From JBOFDK01 sp051656485 (GTDB lineage Bacteria; Bacillota; Clostridia; Lachnospirales; Cellulosilyticaceae), in the NCBI GenBank assembly GCA_051656485.1, contig JBOGBZ010000071.1, positions 1 through 27,236 on the forward strand: a DNA stretch of 27,236 nt, written 5' to 3'. Positions within the stretch are counted from its first letter, which is position 1. The number at the start of each line of letters is the position of its first letter. A program made the translations under genes and the position numbers. The notes below the pieces were generated by a model. It was not told the origin of the DNA. It did no database searches and saw nothing but the letters and a program-made list of their open reading frames with translations. Below, in pieces: positions 8,229 through 15,683 of the stretch.

Positions 8229-9161
8229 CTAATCCTGATGAAGCAATGCAAGGAATTGTTCTTCCGTGAGAAAGTCGATTTTTTGCCCTCGTCCGATAAG
8301 TTCCATCGCACGACGGAGCTTGGTACTCATCTGGTCTGGACGTAAGGTGTGAGGGTCTTTCATACCCGTCACCACAATACTTGTCTTTAGAGTGACAGAG
8401 GGGCTATAATCACCGCCGCATTTTTCAACGAGGCCTATGGCTTCGCTACGGGACATAGAGGAAAGAGGTCCTGTGAAAGCGACGATGCGGTCACGGAAGA
8501 AGCCTGTCGTTAGGCTAAAGTCTGGGGTAGATGGCTCTAAGAAAAGCATGGTCTCTCGTTTGGAGGTGACACCACCGCCTAGCGAGCCTGCGGCGTGGTA
8601 GCCACCAGGAAAGACTTTACCAACTTTAAAGCCTACTTTTTCTGAGAGGGCGTGAATATCTGTGGTGCCTAGTTCCTCAGAGATACAGAGCAGGATATTG
8701 GCACAAGCACGTGCATCACTCATGGCATGGTGATGGGTGAAGTCAAAGTCTAGATGACGGCTCACGGTATTCAGCTTTGCATTAGGCAAGTAGTTATAGA
8801 AATGCTTAGACATCACCATGGTACAGCAGTAGTCAAAGTTTGGGAAAGTCATATCGTAGAGGCTTAATGTCTGACGAAGTACGCTTATATCGAAGGCTGC
8901 ATTATGAGCAATGACGAGTCTGCCTTCTAAGAAAGGTGCGATCTCAGGCCATAGCTGATCCCACTCTAGAGCATCGACCACATCGCCTTCACGGATGCCG
9001 TGAATCCATATATTCATGGGGCTAAAGCGTAGCTCCTTAGGGCGTATAAGCCAGTATTTTTCTTGTATTATCTCGCCGTTTTCAACGACACAGAGTCCAA
9101 GGGAGCAAGGACTATGACGTTTTTCGTTGGCAGTTTCAAAGTCGAGGGCGACAAAGTTCAT
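8229..9161 (-). CDS. DnaQ-like DEDDh 3'-5' exonuclease with C-terminal BRCT domain
   Basis: A 310-residue protein with two domains. Residues 1-165 form a DEDDh exonuclease like the DNA polymerase III epsilon subunit: D7 and E9 in ALDFETAN, D91 in HNAAFD, and H144 with D149 in the HxxxxD motif. Residues 225-310 match a BRCT domain (DRIVAFTGPL, then the GG turn at 249-250), as in NAD-dependent DNA ligases. The linker between them is rich in Gly and Ser. A DNA proofreading or repair role is inferred. The ribosome site AAAGGAG precedes the start. The gene follows the Crp/Fnr gene after 12 bp on the same strand, so the two are probably one operon, an unexpected pairing. Confidence 0.88.
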   Translation of the reverse strand: MNFVALDFETANEKRHSPCSLGLCVVENGEIIQEKYWLIRPKELRFSPMNIWIHGIREGDVVDALEWDQLWPEIAPFLEGRLVIAHNAAFDISVLRQTLSLYDMTFPNFDYCCTMVMSKHFYNYLPNAKLNTVSRHLDFDFTHHHAMSDARACANILLCISEELGTTDIHALSEKVGFKVGKVFPGGYHAAGSLGGGVTSKRETMLFLEPSTPDFSLTTGFFRDRIVAFTGPLSSMSRSEAIGLVEKCGGDYSPSVTLKTSIVVTGMKDPHTLRPDQMSTKLRRAMELIGRGQKIDFLTEEQFLALLHQD

Positions 9162-9173
9162 ATCAAATCTCCT

Positions 9174-9866
9174 TTATAGTAAAAGCTTATGTCTTAGCTT
9201 TTCGATATCGAGTAGTTTAAAGCTATTTTGGTAGTAATCAAGAAGTCCTTCTTTTTGGAGAACGGCGAGTTCACGACACATGGAAGTACGTGAGACGTTG
9301 AGAAAGGCTGCAAGTTCGGTACGATTAAGGGGAATATCGAAGCTTAAGGATTGCTTCTTCTTAGATTCTTTTAGTAGATAGGTAATGAGTTTCTCTTGGA
9401 TGCCCTTGAGGAGGAGAAAGTCCATCTTGGTATTGAGAAGATAATTTTTCTCACCTAAAATCAGAAGCATATTATGAATAAGTTGGGTATGGAAGTTACA
9501 GGCATTACCACAGCTACGAATCATATGGGCATAAGAAAAGAAGAGTACTTCGCTTTCTTCATAAGCACGTACAGCCACAGGGGAGTGACGTTTGCTCGTA
9601 CAGACGATGCCCTCACCAAAAAGCTGGGAGGGAGAGAGAAATGTAATGAGCGTATGGTTGCCAGAAGCATTTTCTTTTAAAAGCTCGAGACGTCCACTGA
9701 GGACGATACCTATCTGACTGATCTCATCGCCGAGGTGAATGATATAGCTACCCTCAGGATAAGTCTTGGTAGTAGCATGAAGGCATTGGAGTAGAGAGGG
9801 TAAGTCATCCGGTGAGATCCCTTTAAAGAGGGAACACTGATCAAGTGATGGATGTATAGGCGTCAT
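9174..9866 (-). CDS. Crp/Fnr-family transcription regulator, probable regulator of hcp
   Basis: A 230-residue regulator. The N-terminal cyclic-nucleotide-binding-like beta barrel runs to about residue 120 (FKGISPDDL, GSYIIHLGDE, GEGIVC). A long dimerisation helix follows, then a C-terminal winged helix with LNRTELAAFLNVSRTSMCREL as turn and recognition helix. It has a central CGNAC pair but not the N-terminal cysteine cluster of classical Fnr. It is divergent from hcp, with one perfect palindrome between them; in many anaerobes the Crp/Fnr regulator beside hcp (HcpR) responds to nitrosative stress. The HcpR assignment is inferred from position. Its promoter (TTGATT, 17 bp, TATACT on the minus strand) starts just upstream of the palindrome, so autorepression is likely. 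Confidence 0.88.
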   Translation of the reverse strand: MTPIHPSLDQCSLFKGISPDDLPSLLQCLHATTKTYPEGSYIIHLGDEISQIGIVLSGRLELLKENASGNHTLITFLSPSQLFGEGIVCTSKRHSPVAVRAYEESEVLFFSYAHMIRSCGNACNFHTQLIHNMLLILGEKNYLLNTKMDFLLLKGIQEKLITYLLKESKKKQSLSFDIPLNRTELAAFLNVSRTSMCRELAVLQKEGLLDYYQNSFKLLDIEKLRHKLLL

Positions 9867-9888
9867 AGCAAAACTATTTCCTTTCGAA

Positions 9889-9906
9889 ATGTATCTCCAG
9901 ATACAT
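9889..9906. promoter_or_regulatory. Crp/Fnr-type operator between regulator and hcp
   Basis: A perfect inverted repeat, ATGTATCT-CC-AGATACAT. Its centre (9897.5) is about 41.5 bp before the predicted hcp transcription start, the class II activator position. It is also downstream of the predicted start of the divergent regulator gene, a repressing position. Confidence 0.8.
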
Positions 9907-9932
9907 CTTTTTGTTTTTTAGTATAGTATGAT
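9904..9932 (+). promoter_or_regulatory. hcp promoter, activator-dependent type
   Basis: The -10 TATGAT at 9927-9932 (TATAGT at 9922-9927 is an alternative) is preceded 17 bp upstream by CATCTT, a poor -35. The poor -35 overlaps the right end of the operator, as expected where an activator replaces it. Confidence 0.6.
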
Positions 9933-9948
9933 TGTGTCATAAAATCAA
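9920..9948 (-). promoter_or_regulatory. promoter of the Crp/Fnr gene
   Basis: On the minus strand TTGATT (9948-9943) is followed after exactly 17 bp by TATACT (9925-9920). It overlaps the hcp -10 region on the other strand, so the two promoters may compete for polymerase. Confidence 0.65.
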
Positions 9949-9969
9949 GGAAATACAGGAGGCGACACA

Positions 9970-11892
9970 ATGGAAAAGAAAATGTTTTGTTATCAATGTC
10001 AAGAAACAGCAGCTGGCAAAGGTTGCGATAAGATAGGTGTATGCGGTAAGTCAGCAGATTTAGCCAATATGCAAGATTTATTAATCTATGTAACAAAAGG
10101 ATTAGCTGAAGTTACGACAAAATTACGCCATGAAGGCAAAGTAATTGAGAAAGAGATTAATCATTATATAACGCTTAATTTATTTACAACCATTACAAAT
10201 GCAAACTTCGATGACGAGGTATTCTACGGAAGAGTCAAAGAAACCTTAGCGATGAAAAATGAATTAATGAGCCAATTGACAGATAAAAGTAGCTTATCTG
10301 AAGCGGCAACGTGGGATGTAGAAGAAGATAAGAAATCAGGATTCCTAGCAACACTTAGAAATATCGTTTCAGGCAACAATAGCGGAAAAGAAATGAACGC
10401 AATGCTAAAAGAAAAGGCAGAAGCGAGAGAAGTAGGGGTACTTGCTACAGAAGACGAAGATATGCGTTCTTTAAGAGAACTCATCACATATGGTCTTAAA
10501 GGGCTTAGTGCATACCTTAAGCATGCTAATGCACTAGGACATGAAAATGAAGAGATCGATGCTTTTATGCAAGGAGCTTTAGCGAAATTAGTAGATGATA
10601 CTTTAACGGTGGATGAACTCATCGCACTTACTTTAGAGACAGGTAAAGTAGGTGTAGATGGCATGGCACTTCTTGATACAGCCAATACATCTACTTATGG
10701 CAATCCAGAGATTACAAAGGTTAATATCGGTGTAGGTACAAATCCTGGTATCCTTGTATCAGGCCATGACCTAAGTGACCTGGAGCAACTGCTCATTCAG
10801 ACAGACGGCACAGGTGTGGATGTGTATACACACTCAGAGATGCTACCAGCACACTACTACCCACATCTAAAAAAATACAAGCACTTAGTAGGAAACTACG
10901 GAAATGCTTGGTGGCAACAAAAAGAAGAATTCGAAAGCTTCAATGGACCAATCTTAATGACAACCAACTGTATCGTGCTACCAAAAGCATCTTATAAAGA
11001 GCGTTTATTTACCACAGGAGCAGCAGGTTTTGTAGGCTGTACACACATTGAAGGCGAAGCAGGAAGTACAAAAGATTTCTCACAAATAATCGAACTTGCC
11101 AAGACATGTGCAGCACCTACAGAAATTGAGACAGGTGAAATCATCGGAGGCTTTGCCCATGCACAGGTATTTGCCTTAGCAGATACAGTAGTAGAAGCGG
11201 TGAAGTCAGGTGCTATCAAGAAATTCGTGGTAATGGCAGGGTGTGATGGTCGTGCGAAGTCAAGAAATTACTACACAGACTTTGCAAAGGCGCTACCACA
11301 AGATACAGTGATTCTGACAGCAGGATGTGCCAAGTATAAGTACAACAAACTAAACTTAGGTGATATCGGTGGCATCCCAAGAGTTCTTGATGCAGGACAA
11401 TGTAATGACTCTTACTCGCTTGCACTGATTGCCCTTAAGTTAAAAGAAGTATTTGGTTTAGCGGATATCAATGAACTACCAATTATCTACAACATTGCAT
11501 GGTACGAGCAAAAAGCTGTCATCGTTCTTTTATCACTGCTTCACTTAGGGGTAAAAGACATCCACCTAGGTCCAACTCTTCCAGCATTCCTTTCTCCAAA
11601 TGTGGCGAAAGTATTGATAGATACCTTCGGCATCGGTGGCATCGGAACAGTAGAAGAAGATATGGACATGTTCTTTGGTGAGAAATTAGAGGTTACTGAA
11701 GAATCTAATGTACAGGTGACAAAAGAGATGACCATTGGAGAACTATTAAAGCGTAATGAAAATAACGTGAAAATCTTTATGGCAGCAGGCATGCATTGCC
11801 TTGGATGTCCGTCAGCTCAAATTGAAACATTAGAAGAAGCATGTATGGTACATGGTTTAGATTGTGATGAGGTATTAGAAAAACTTCAATAA
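9970..11892 (+). CDS. hcp: hybrid-cluster protein (hydroxylamine reductase) fused to a C-terminal DUF1858 domain
   Basis: A 640-residue cytoplasmic iron-sulphur protein. Hcp acts on reactive nitrogen species (reported as hydroxylamine and NO reductase). The N-terminal cluster motif is C7-x2-C10-x8-C19-x5-C25, the anaerobe-type [4Fe-4S] arrangement rather than the longer E. coli spacing. All seven hybrid-cluster ligands can be placed: H266, E290, C334, C425, C453, C478 and E513. Their spacing matches my recollection of the Desulfovibrio enzyme almost exactly. Residues from about 580 form an extra DUF1858 domain (TKEMTIGELL, then HCLGCP with C610 and C613, then ETLEEACMVHGLD), which makes the protein longer than the usual 530-570. 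The start is fixed by AGGAGG at 9957-9962. It is a single-gene transcript ending at a strong terminator. Confidence 0.95.
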   Translation: MEKKMFCYQCQETAAGKGCDKIGVCGKSADLANMQDLLIYVTKGLAEVTTKLRHEGKVIEKEINHYITLNLFTTITNANFDDEVFYGRVKETLAMKNELMSQLTDKSSLSEAATWDVEEDKKSGFLATLRNIVSGNNSGKEMNAMLKEKAEAREVGVLATEDEDMRSLRELITYGLKGLSAYLKHANALGHENEEIDAFMQGALAKLVDDTLTVDELIALTLETGKVGVDGMALLDTANTSTYGNPEITKVNIGVGTNPGILVSGHDLSDLEQLLIQTDGTGVDVYTHSEMLPAHYYPHLKKYKHLVGNYGNAWWQQKEEFESFNGPILMTTNCIVLPKASYKERLFTTGAAGFVGCTHIEGEAGSTKDFSQIIELAKTCAAPTEIETGEIIGGFAHAQVFALADTVVEAVKSGAIKKFVVMAGCDGRAKSRNYYTDFAKALPQDTVILTAGCAKYKYNKLNLGDIGGIPRVLDAGQCNDSYSLALIALKLKEVFGLADINELPIIYNIAWYEQKAVIVLLSLLHLGVKDIHLGPTLPAFLSPNVAKVLIDTFGIGGIGTVEEDMDMFFGEKLEVTEESNVQVTKEMTIGELLKRNENNVKIFMAAGMHCLGCPSAQIETLEEACMVHGLDCDEVLEKLQ

Positions 11893-11910
11893 TAGGTAGT
11901 ATAAATCCCA

Positions 11911-11950
11911 AAAGTAGAGACCAGAAAGTAAACGAGGTCTCTACTTTTTT
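11911..11950 (+). terminator. intrinsic terminator after hcp
   Basis: AAAGTAGAGACC (11911-11922) pairs with GGTCTCTACTTT (11936-11947), followed by a run of T. It makes hcp monocistronic. Confidence 0.92.
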
Positions 11951-11975
11951 ATAGCTTAAAAAATTCAGGAAAGTA

Positions 11976-12004
11976 TTGACATTAATTCGATGGAGTTTTA
12001 TGAT
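11976..12004 (+). promoter_or_regulatory. near-consensus sigma-A promoter of the FAD oxidoreductase-tetR operon
   Basis: TTGACA at 11976-11981, a 17-bp spacer, then TATGAT at 11999-12004. Transcription should start near 12011, inside the palindrome at 12004-12019. Confidence 0.85.
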
Positions 12005-12019
12005 TGAATTATCATTCAA
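12004..12019. promoter_or_regulatory. likely TetR operator
   Basis: A perfect inverted repeat, TTGAAT-TATC-ATTCAA, overlaps the last base of the -10 and the predicted transcription start. The TetR-family gene is second in the same transcript, so autorepression of the operon is the simplest reading. Confidence 0.7.
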
Positions 12020-12038
12020 ACAAAAGGGGTATGTAGTA

Positions 12039-13511
12039 ATGAAAAAAATAATTGTTATTGGGGCGGGAGTAGCAGGGCTTAGCGCAGCTATCTACGGAAA
12101 ACAAAAAGGCTTTGAGGTAGAAGTCTATGAAATGCATAATATACCAGGAGGGGAATGTACAGGATGGAATCGCAAGGGTTACCATATCGATAACTGTATA
12201 CACTGGCTTACAGGGACGAAGGAAGGTACGGAGCTTTATGATGTGTGGCGTAATGTAGGTGCCATAGAAGAAGATACGGTGCTTTATACAAGTGACACTT
12301 ATCTGGTGCAAAAGGTAGAAGATACAGAAGTACACATTTATACAGATATCGAACGATTACGTAAGCATTTGAAGGAGATTTCACCAGAAGATAGTATGAA
12401 AATCGATGAATACTGTGATTGGACCATTGCTTTTCAGTCTATGGAGATGCCAATAGAAAAACCTATGGATGCCATGAATATAGTCGATTATATCAAGATG
12501 GGTAAGAAGATGGGGAAGGGTGCAGCCATCATGCAAAAGCTTAATAAAATGGACCTTGATGAGTACTTCGATGGCTTCAAGCATCCTGCACTTAGAAAAG
12601 CACTTAGGTTAGATATGCCAAATGAATTTGCAGCTTATGTACCTTTCTTTACTTTAGCAACGGTATCAGCAGGCAATGGCGCTTACCCAATGGGAGGCTC
12701 TATGGCGATGGCAAGACGAATGGAGCAAAAAGCCAAAGACTTAGGTGCTACTTTCCATTACAAAAAAGAAGTGAAGCGTATCTTAGTAGAAGAGGGCAAA
12801 GCAATAGGCATCGAGCTTGCGGATGGGCAAGTGATTAAAGGGGATTATATCGTACCGTCTAATGACCTTCATGTGACCATGTATAAGCTCTTAGAAGGTA
12901 AGTACAAAGATAAGAAGATTGATAAAGCCTACAGTCAGCCTAAGAAATACACAGCACCGACTAGTGTATCCATCGGTGTAGGGATAGCATGTGACTTGTC
13001 TCAGCATGCACAGACTTATGTGACAGCAGTAACACCTTTTGCAATACCAGGACACACCATAGAAGAGATGGGCTTTAAGCTCTACTGTCATGAGAAAGGT
13101 TTTGCACCAGAAGGACATAGTGTGATGAATATCCAACTATGGGCAGACTATGATAGGTGGAAAGCATTAGCCGAAGATAAAGAGGCGTATAAGGCTGCGA
13201 AGCAAGACATCGAAGACAATGTCCGTCGTACAATAGAAGAAGTGTACCCTGAGACGAAAGGGAAGATAGAGATGATGGATGTGGCTACCCCTATCACCTA
13301 CGAACGTTATTGCAATGCTTATAAAGGGGCATGGATGGCATTCCACACCAGTAAAGAAGTGAAGAGCTTTACCCATAGTGGCGTCTTAAAAGGCATCAAA
13401 AATATGTATATGGCTGGGCAGTGGCTTCAAGCACCAGGTGGACTTCCAGTAGCTGTTGCCACAGGTAAGTGGGCGATTTGGCGTATTTGTAAGGTAGAAA
13501 AGATTAAGTAA
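12039..13511 (+). CDS. NAD(P)/FAD-dependent oxidoreductase, phytoene desaturase/carotenoid isomerase-like
   Basis: A 490-residue flavoprotein. The N-terminus is a Rossmann FAD fold: GAGVAG at residues 8-13, with E31 ending the second strand (VEVYE). The PGGECTGWNRKGYHID stretch follows, typical of the phytoene-desaturase/retinol-saturase-like group. The C-terminal FAD motif NMYMAGQWLQAPGGLP is intact. No membrane segment is evident. The start is ATG 12039, with AGGGGT at 12025-12030; in-frame extensions upstream run through the promoter and operator and cannot be the real N-terminus. The TetR gene follows after 11 bp. The substrate is unknown; no carotenoid genes are nearby, so a lipid or xenobiotic substrate is as likely. 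Confidence 0.88.
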   Translation: MKKIIVIGAGVAGLSAAIYGKQKGFEVEVYEMHNIPGGECTGWNRKGYHIDNCIHWLTGTKEGTELYDVWRNVGAIEEDTVLYTSDTYLVQKVEDTEVHIYTDIERLRKHLKEISPEDSMKIDEYCDWTIAFQSMEMPIEKPMDAMNIVDYIKMGKKMGKGAAIMQKLNKMDLDEYFDGFKHPALRKALRLDMPNEFAAYVPFFTLATVSAGNGAYPMGGSMAMARRMEQKAKDLGATFHYKKEVKRILVEEGKAIGIELADGQVIKGDYIVPSNDLHVTMYKLLEGKYKDKKIDKAYSQPKKYTAPTSVSIGVGIACDLSQHAQTYVTAVTPFAIPGHTIEEMGFKLYCHEKGFAPEGHSVMNIQLWADYDRWKALAEDKEAYKAAKQDIEDNVRRTIEEVYPETKGKIEMMDVATPITYERYCNAYKGAWMAFHTSKEVKSFTHSGVLKGIKNMYMAGQWLQAPGGLPVAVATGKWAIWRICKVEKIK

Positions 13512-13522
13512 GGAGCAGGAGT

Positions 13523-14122
13523 ATGCCAAAGACTAAAGAACAATGTGAAGAGATAAGAGAACAGACTAAAAAGCAGATTTCAGATGCAGCTATTCGTCTT
13601 TTTGCCTGTAGAGGCTTTACTGCGACAAAGATCAGTGAGGTCGCAAAGGCGGCGGGTGTCAGTATGGGACTTATGTACCATTACTTTTCTTCGAAGGAAG
13701 AGCTCTTTAGTTATCTCGTAGAAGAGACGACACGCCTTAGTAATGAGGGGCTTCTCTACTTTGAAAATCTACCACTTCCACCTAGAGAAAAGATTATGGC
13801 TTTAGCACAAATGGTTGTAGAGGGAATACTTGTGAATGAGGAGCAGGTGCCACGTTTTATGATGATGATTCAGGCAGGACTTTCTAGTGAAGAGATATCG
13901 CTCAATAAAGCCCTATATAAGGAAAAGAATGTCCCGATCGAAGTGACGGCACGTATCATTAAGGCTGCACAGGAAGAAGGGGTAGCAAAAGAAGGTGATC
14001 CACTAGTGCTTAGCACACTTTTCTGGGCTATGGTACAGGGACTATGTATGCAAAAGCTTATCACAAAAGAATGTACTGCCATGCCTACGGTCACCATACT
14101 TAGTCAAATGCTACTGAAGTAA
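13523..14122 (+). CDS. TetR-family transcription repressor
   Basis: A 199-residue regulator. Residues about 14-65 are a classical TetR DNA-binding domain: AAIRLFACRGFTATKISEVA, then AAGVSMGLMYHYFSSKEELF with the recognition helix near residues 45-53. The C-terminal ligand/dimer domain is poorly conserved, as usual. GGAGCAGGAG between the two genes is the ribosome site. It is the second gene behind the promoter at 11976-12004, whose start carries a perfect palindrome. It probably represses its own operon and is released by a ligand related to the oxidoreductase substrate. Confidence 0.93.
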   Translation: MPKTKEQCEEIREQTKKQISDAAIRLFACRGFTATKISEVAKAAGVSMGLMYHYFSSKEELFSYLVEETTRLSNEGLLYFENLPLPPREKIMALAQMVVEGILVNEEQVPRFMMMIQAGLSSEEISLNKALYKEKNVPIEVTARIIKAAQEEGVAKEGDPLVLSTLFWAMVQGLCMQKLITKECTAMPTVTILSQMLLK

Positions 14123-14142
14123 CTAAAAAGCATAAAGGGTGC

Positions 14143-14171
14143 TTGACTTTGCTAGAGTATATCTATACTAT
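14143..14171 (+). promoter_or_regulatory. promoter of the pentapeptide-repeat gene
   Basis: TTGACT at 14143-14148 with TACTAT at 14166-14171 (17-bp spacer); the overlapping TATACT at 14164-14169 would give 15 bp. It is 48 bp before the ATG, after the end of tetR. Confidence 0.6.
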
Positions 14172-14219
14172 GGAGAAAGTATCATAAACAGTAGGAAATG
14201 ATAAAGTTGGAGGACTTTC

Positions 14220-14999
14220 ATGGAAAATACAAATAAAGGCAATAAGCCACAAGGAAACAAAGGCAAAAGCTTTGGAAATAAAAAAGCAAACCACGCACCA
14301 AAGAATGGCCAAAAGAGCGGACCAAAGAGTGGGCCAAAGAAGACAGCACCAAGTAAAAAAGTAGAGACAGGTTTTAATTACAAAAACACAGAGAAAATGA
14401 ACAAGAACTTTATGTATAAAGACTTAAGAAGAAGTCACTGCTACGACTGTGATTTCTCAGGGTCAAACTTTGACTTTACAAGCTTTAGAGGTGCACACTT
14501 CAAATCTTGTAACTTCTACGGTGGTTCTTTTAGAGCAGCTGAATTCGTAGGAAGTAACCTTAAGAAAAGTCGTTTCAAGAAAGCGAGATTCGAAGATGTG
14601 ATCTTTGAAGGAGCAAACTTAGATGGTGTAGACTTCCAAGGAGCAACCTTTAAAAATACGATTTTCGTAGGCACAGATGTGACAAAGGCGAAGAACTTAA
14701 ACACAATCAGTGTGAATATCAAAATCTACGATGCAATGCCAGAACTTGAGATGAGTGAAGCATTACAAGTAGCCATCCAAGAGCTTATGGAGAATAAGTA
14801 CGTGAAAAATGCCCGTGTACTTGATACAAAAGAAGGCACGATCAATACACTTAGTATGATGAGACTTCTCGAACAATTCGATGAAGCACAGCTTATCAAA
14901 GGCTTTGGCATCTTAAAAGATAAGATTGCTAATGACTTCTGTACATTAAGTTACATTATCAAATTCTTAGCAAATAGCGAAGCTGAAGGCTTACTATAA
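14220..14999 (+). CDS. pentapeptide-repeat protein with a basic low-complexity N-terminus
   Basis: A 259-residue protein in three parts. Residues 1-50 are Lys/Gly/Asn-rich low complexity, with KSGPKSGPKK near 32-41. Residues about 65-160 are pentapeptide repeats of the A(D/N)LxF type (CDFSGSNFDFTSF, GANLDGVDFQGATF), forming a right-handed beta helix. Residues 170-259 look helical. It has no signal peptide or membrane segment. Some pentapeptide-repeat proteins protect gyrase, but nothing here shows that function. The basic N-terminus would suit nucleic-acid binding, which is inference. The ribosome site is TTGGAGGA before ATG 14220. It has its own promoter and terminator, so it stands alone. 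Confidence 0.85.
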   Translation: MENTNKGNKPQGNKGKSFGNKKANHAPKNGQKSGPKSGPKKTAPSKKVETGFNYKNTEKMNKNFMYKDLRRSHCYDCDFSGSNFDFTSFRGAHFKSCNFYGGSFRAAEFVGSNLKKSRFKKARFEDVIFEGANLDGVDFQGATFKNTIFVGTDVTKAKNLNTISVNIKIYDAMPELEMSEALQVAIQELMENKYVKNARVLDTKEGTINTLSMMRLLEQFDEAQLIKGFGILKDKIANDFCTLSYIIKFLANSEAEGLL

Positions 15000-15000
15000 T

Positions 15001-15041
15001 AAAAAGGAGAGCACTCTAGTTTAGAAGAGGCTCTCCTTTTT
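15001..15041. terminator. bidirectional terminator between convergent genes
   Basis: AAAAAGGAGAGC (15001-15012) pairs perfectly with GCTCTCCTTTTT (15030-15041). T runs occur on both strands, serving the pentapeptide-repeat gene (plus) and yqeY (minus). Confidence 0.9.
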
Positions 15042-15044
15042 GTC

Positions 15045-15482
15045 TTACTTAACGAAGCTTGCGATGACTTCGTTCACCATTTTACCATCTGCTTTGCCTT
15101 TGAAAAGAGGCATTAGGTTTTTCATCAATAAGCCTTTGTTTGAAGTATCAAGGCTATTGGTAGCGATAGTCTCTTCTACAAGACTTCTTACTTCTTCTTC
15201 AGACATTTGCTTTGGTAAGAAAGCTGAAAGGTAAGCGAGCTTTTCTTCTTCAGCAACCGCTAAGTCTTCGCGATTACCAGAAGTGTAAGCATCGATAGAT
15301 TCTTTGACTTGCTTTACGTGTTTATTGAGGATAGTAACTTGCTCATCCTCAGATAAATCTTTTTTTGTTTCTTTACTTGTAAGTTTGATGTCAGAGACAA
15401 CAGCACGAAGTGCATCTCTTTTCACAGCTTCTTTATTGCGCATGGCATCTTTGATGGCATCATTTAATTGATCGACTAACAT
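15045..15482 (-). CDS. yqeY: GatB/YqeY domain protein
   Basis: A 145-residue protein of the YqeY family, close to the normal length of about 148. It begins VDQLNDAIKDAMRNKEAVKRDALR, continues through the KKDLSEDEQV helix and EEKLAYLSAFLPKQMSEEEV, and ends with GKADGKMVNEVI. The family resembles the tRNA-binding tail of the GatB amidotransferase subunit; its own role is not established. In Clostridia yqeY often lies near rpsU, which is not present here. A GGGAGGA ribosome site and an extended -10 lie just upstream on the minus strand. It is a single gene, convergent with its left neighbour and divergent from the esterase operon. Confidence 0.9.
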   Translation of the reverse strand: MLVDQLNDAIKDAMRNKEAVKRDALRAVVSDIKLTSKETKKDLSEDEQVTILNKHVKQVKESIDAYTSGNREDLAVAEEEKLAYLSAFLPKQMSEEEVRSLVEETIATNSLDTSNKGLLMKNLMPLFKGKADGKMVNEVIASFVK

Positions 15483-15522
15483 AAGTCATTCCTCCCTGAA
15501 TAGATATTTTTTACATAGTGAC

Positions 15523-15531
15523 ATTATACCA
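15523..15531 (-). promoter_or_regulatory. extended -10 promoter element of yqeY
   Basis: On the minus strand TGGTATAAT is a perfect -10 with the TGn extension, 40 bp before the ATG. The -35 is poor, as expected for extended -10 promoters. Confidence 0.65.
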
Positions 15532-15535
15532 TGAA

Positions 15536-15564
15536 TTGACAGGATTTATACTTTAGTTTTAAAT
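15536..15564 (+). promoter_or_regulatory. possible promoter of the esterase-acyltransferase operon
   Basis: TTGACA at 15536-15541 and TTAAAT at 15559-15564 have a 17-bp spacer. The leader would be about 110 bases, AT-rich and without clear structure. CATAAT at 15614-15619 is a competing -10. Confidence 0.35.
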
Positions 15565-15683
15565 TGTAACGTCCTGAATATAAAAACAATGTTTAAGAAA
15601 GTATAGTATTTGCCATAATTTAATTGAACTTTAAAATCAACTCATTTAAAATAAAAGTAATAAAGAGCAAGGAGACCACCCTA

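Noticed and set aside
10224..10685. 153-residue minus-strand ORF inside hcp
   Set aside because: Fully antisense to hcp, Ser-rich as expected from the opposite strand of a conserved gene, and without a ribosome site.
11976..12038. Upstream extension of the FAD oxidoreductase reading frame from a TTG
   Set aside because: The TTG is the first half of the TTGACA -35 box, and the extension crosses the -10 and the operator. ATG 12039 has a proper ribosome site.
15624..15683. Longer start for the esterase
   Set aside because: No ribosome site in front, the added residues are unlike esterases, and AAGGAG clearly serves ATG 15684.
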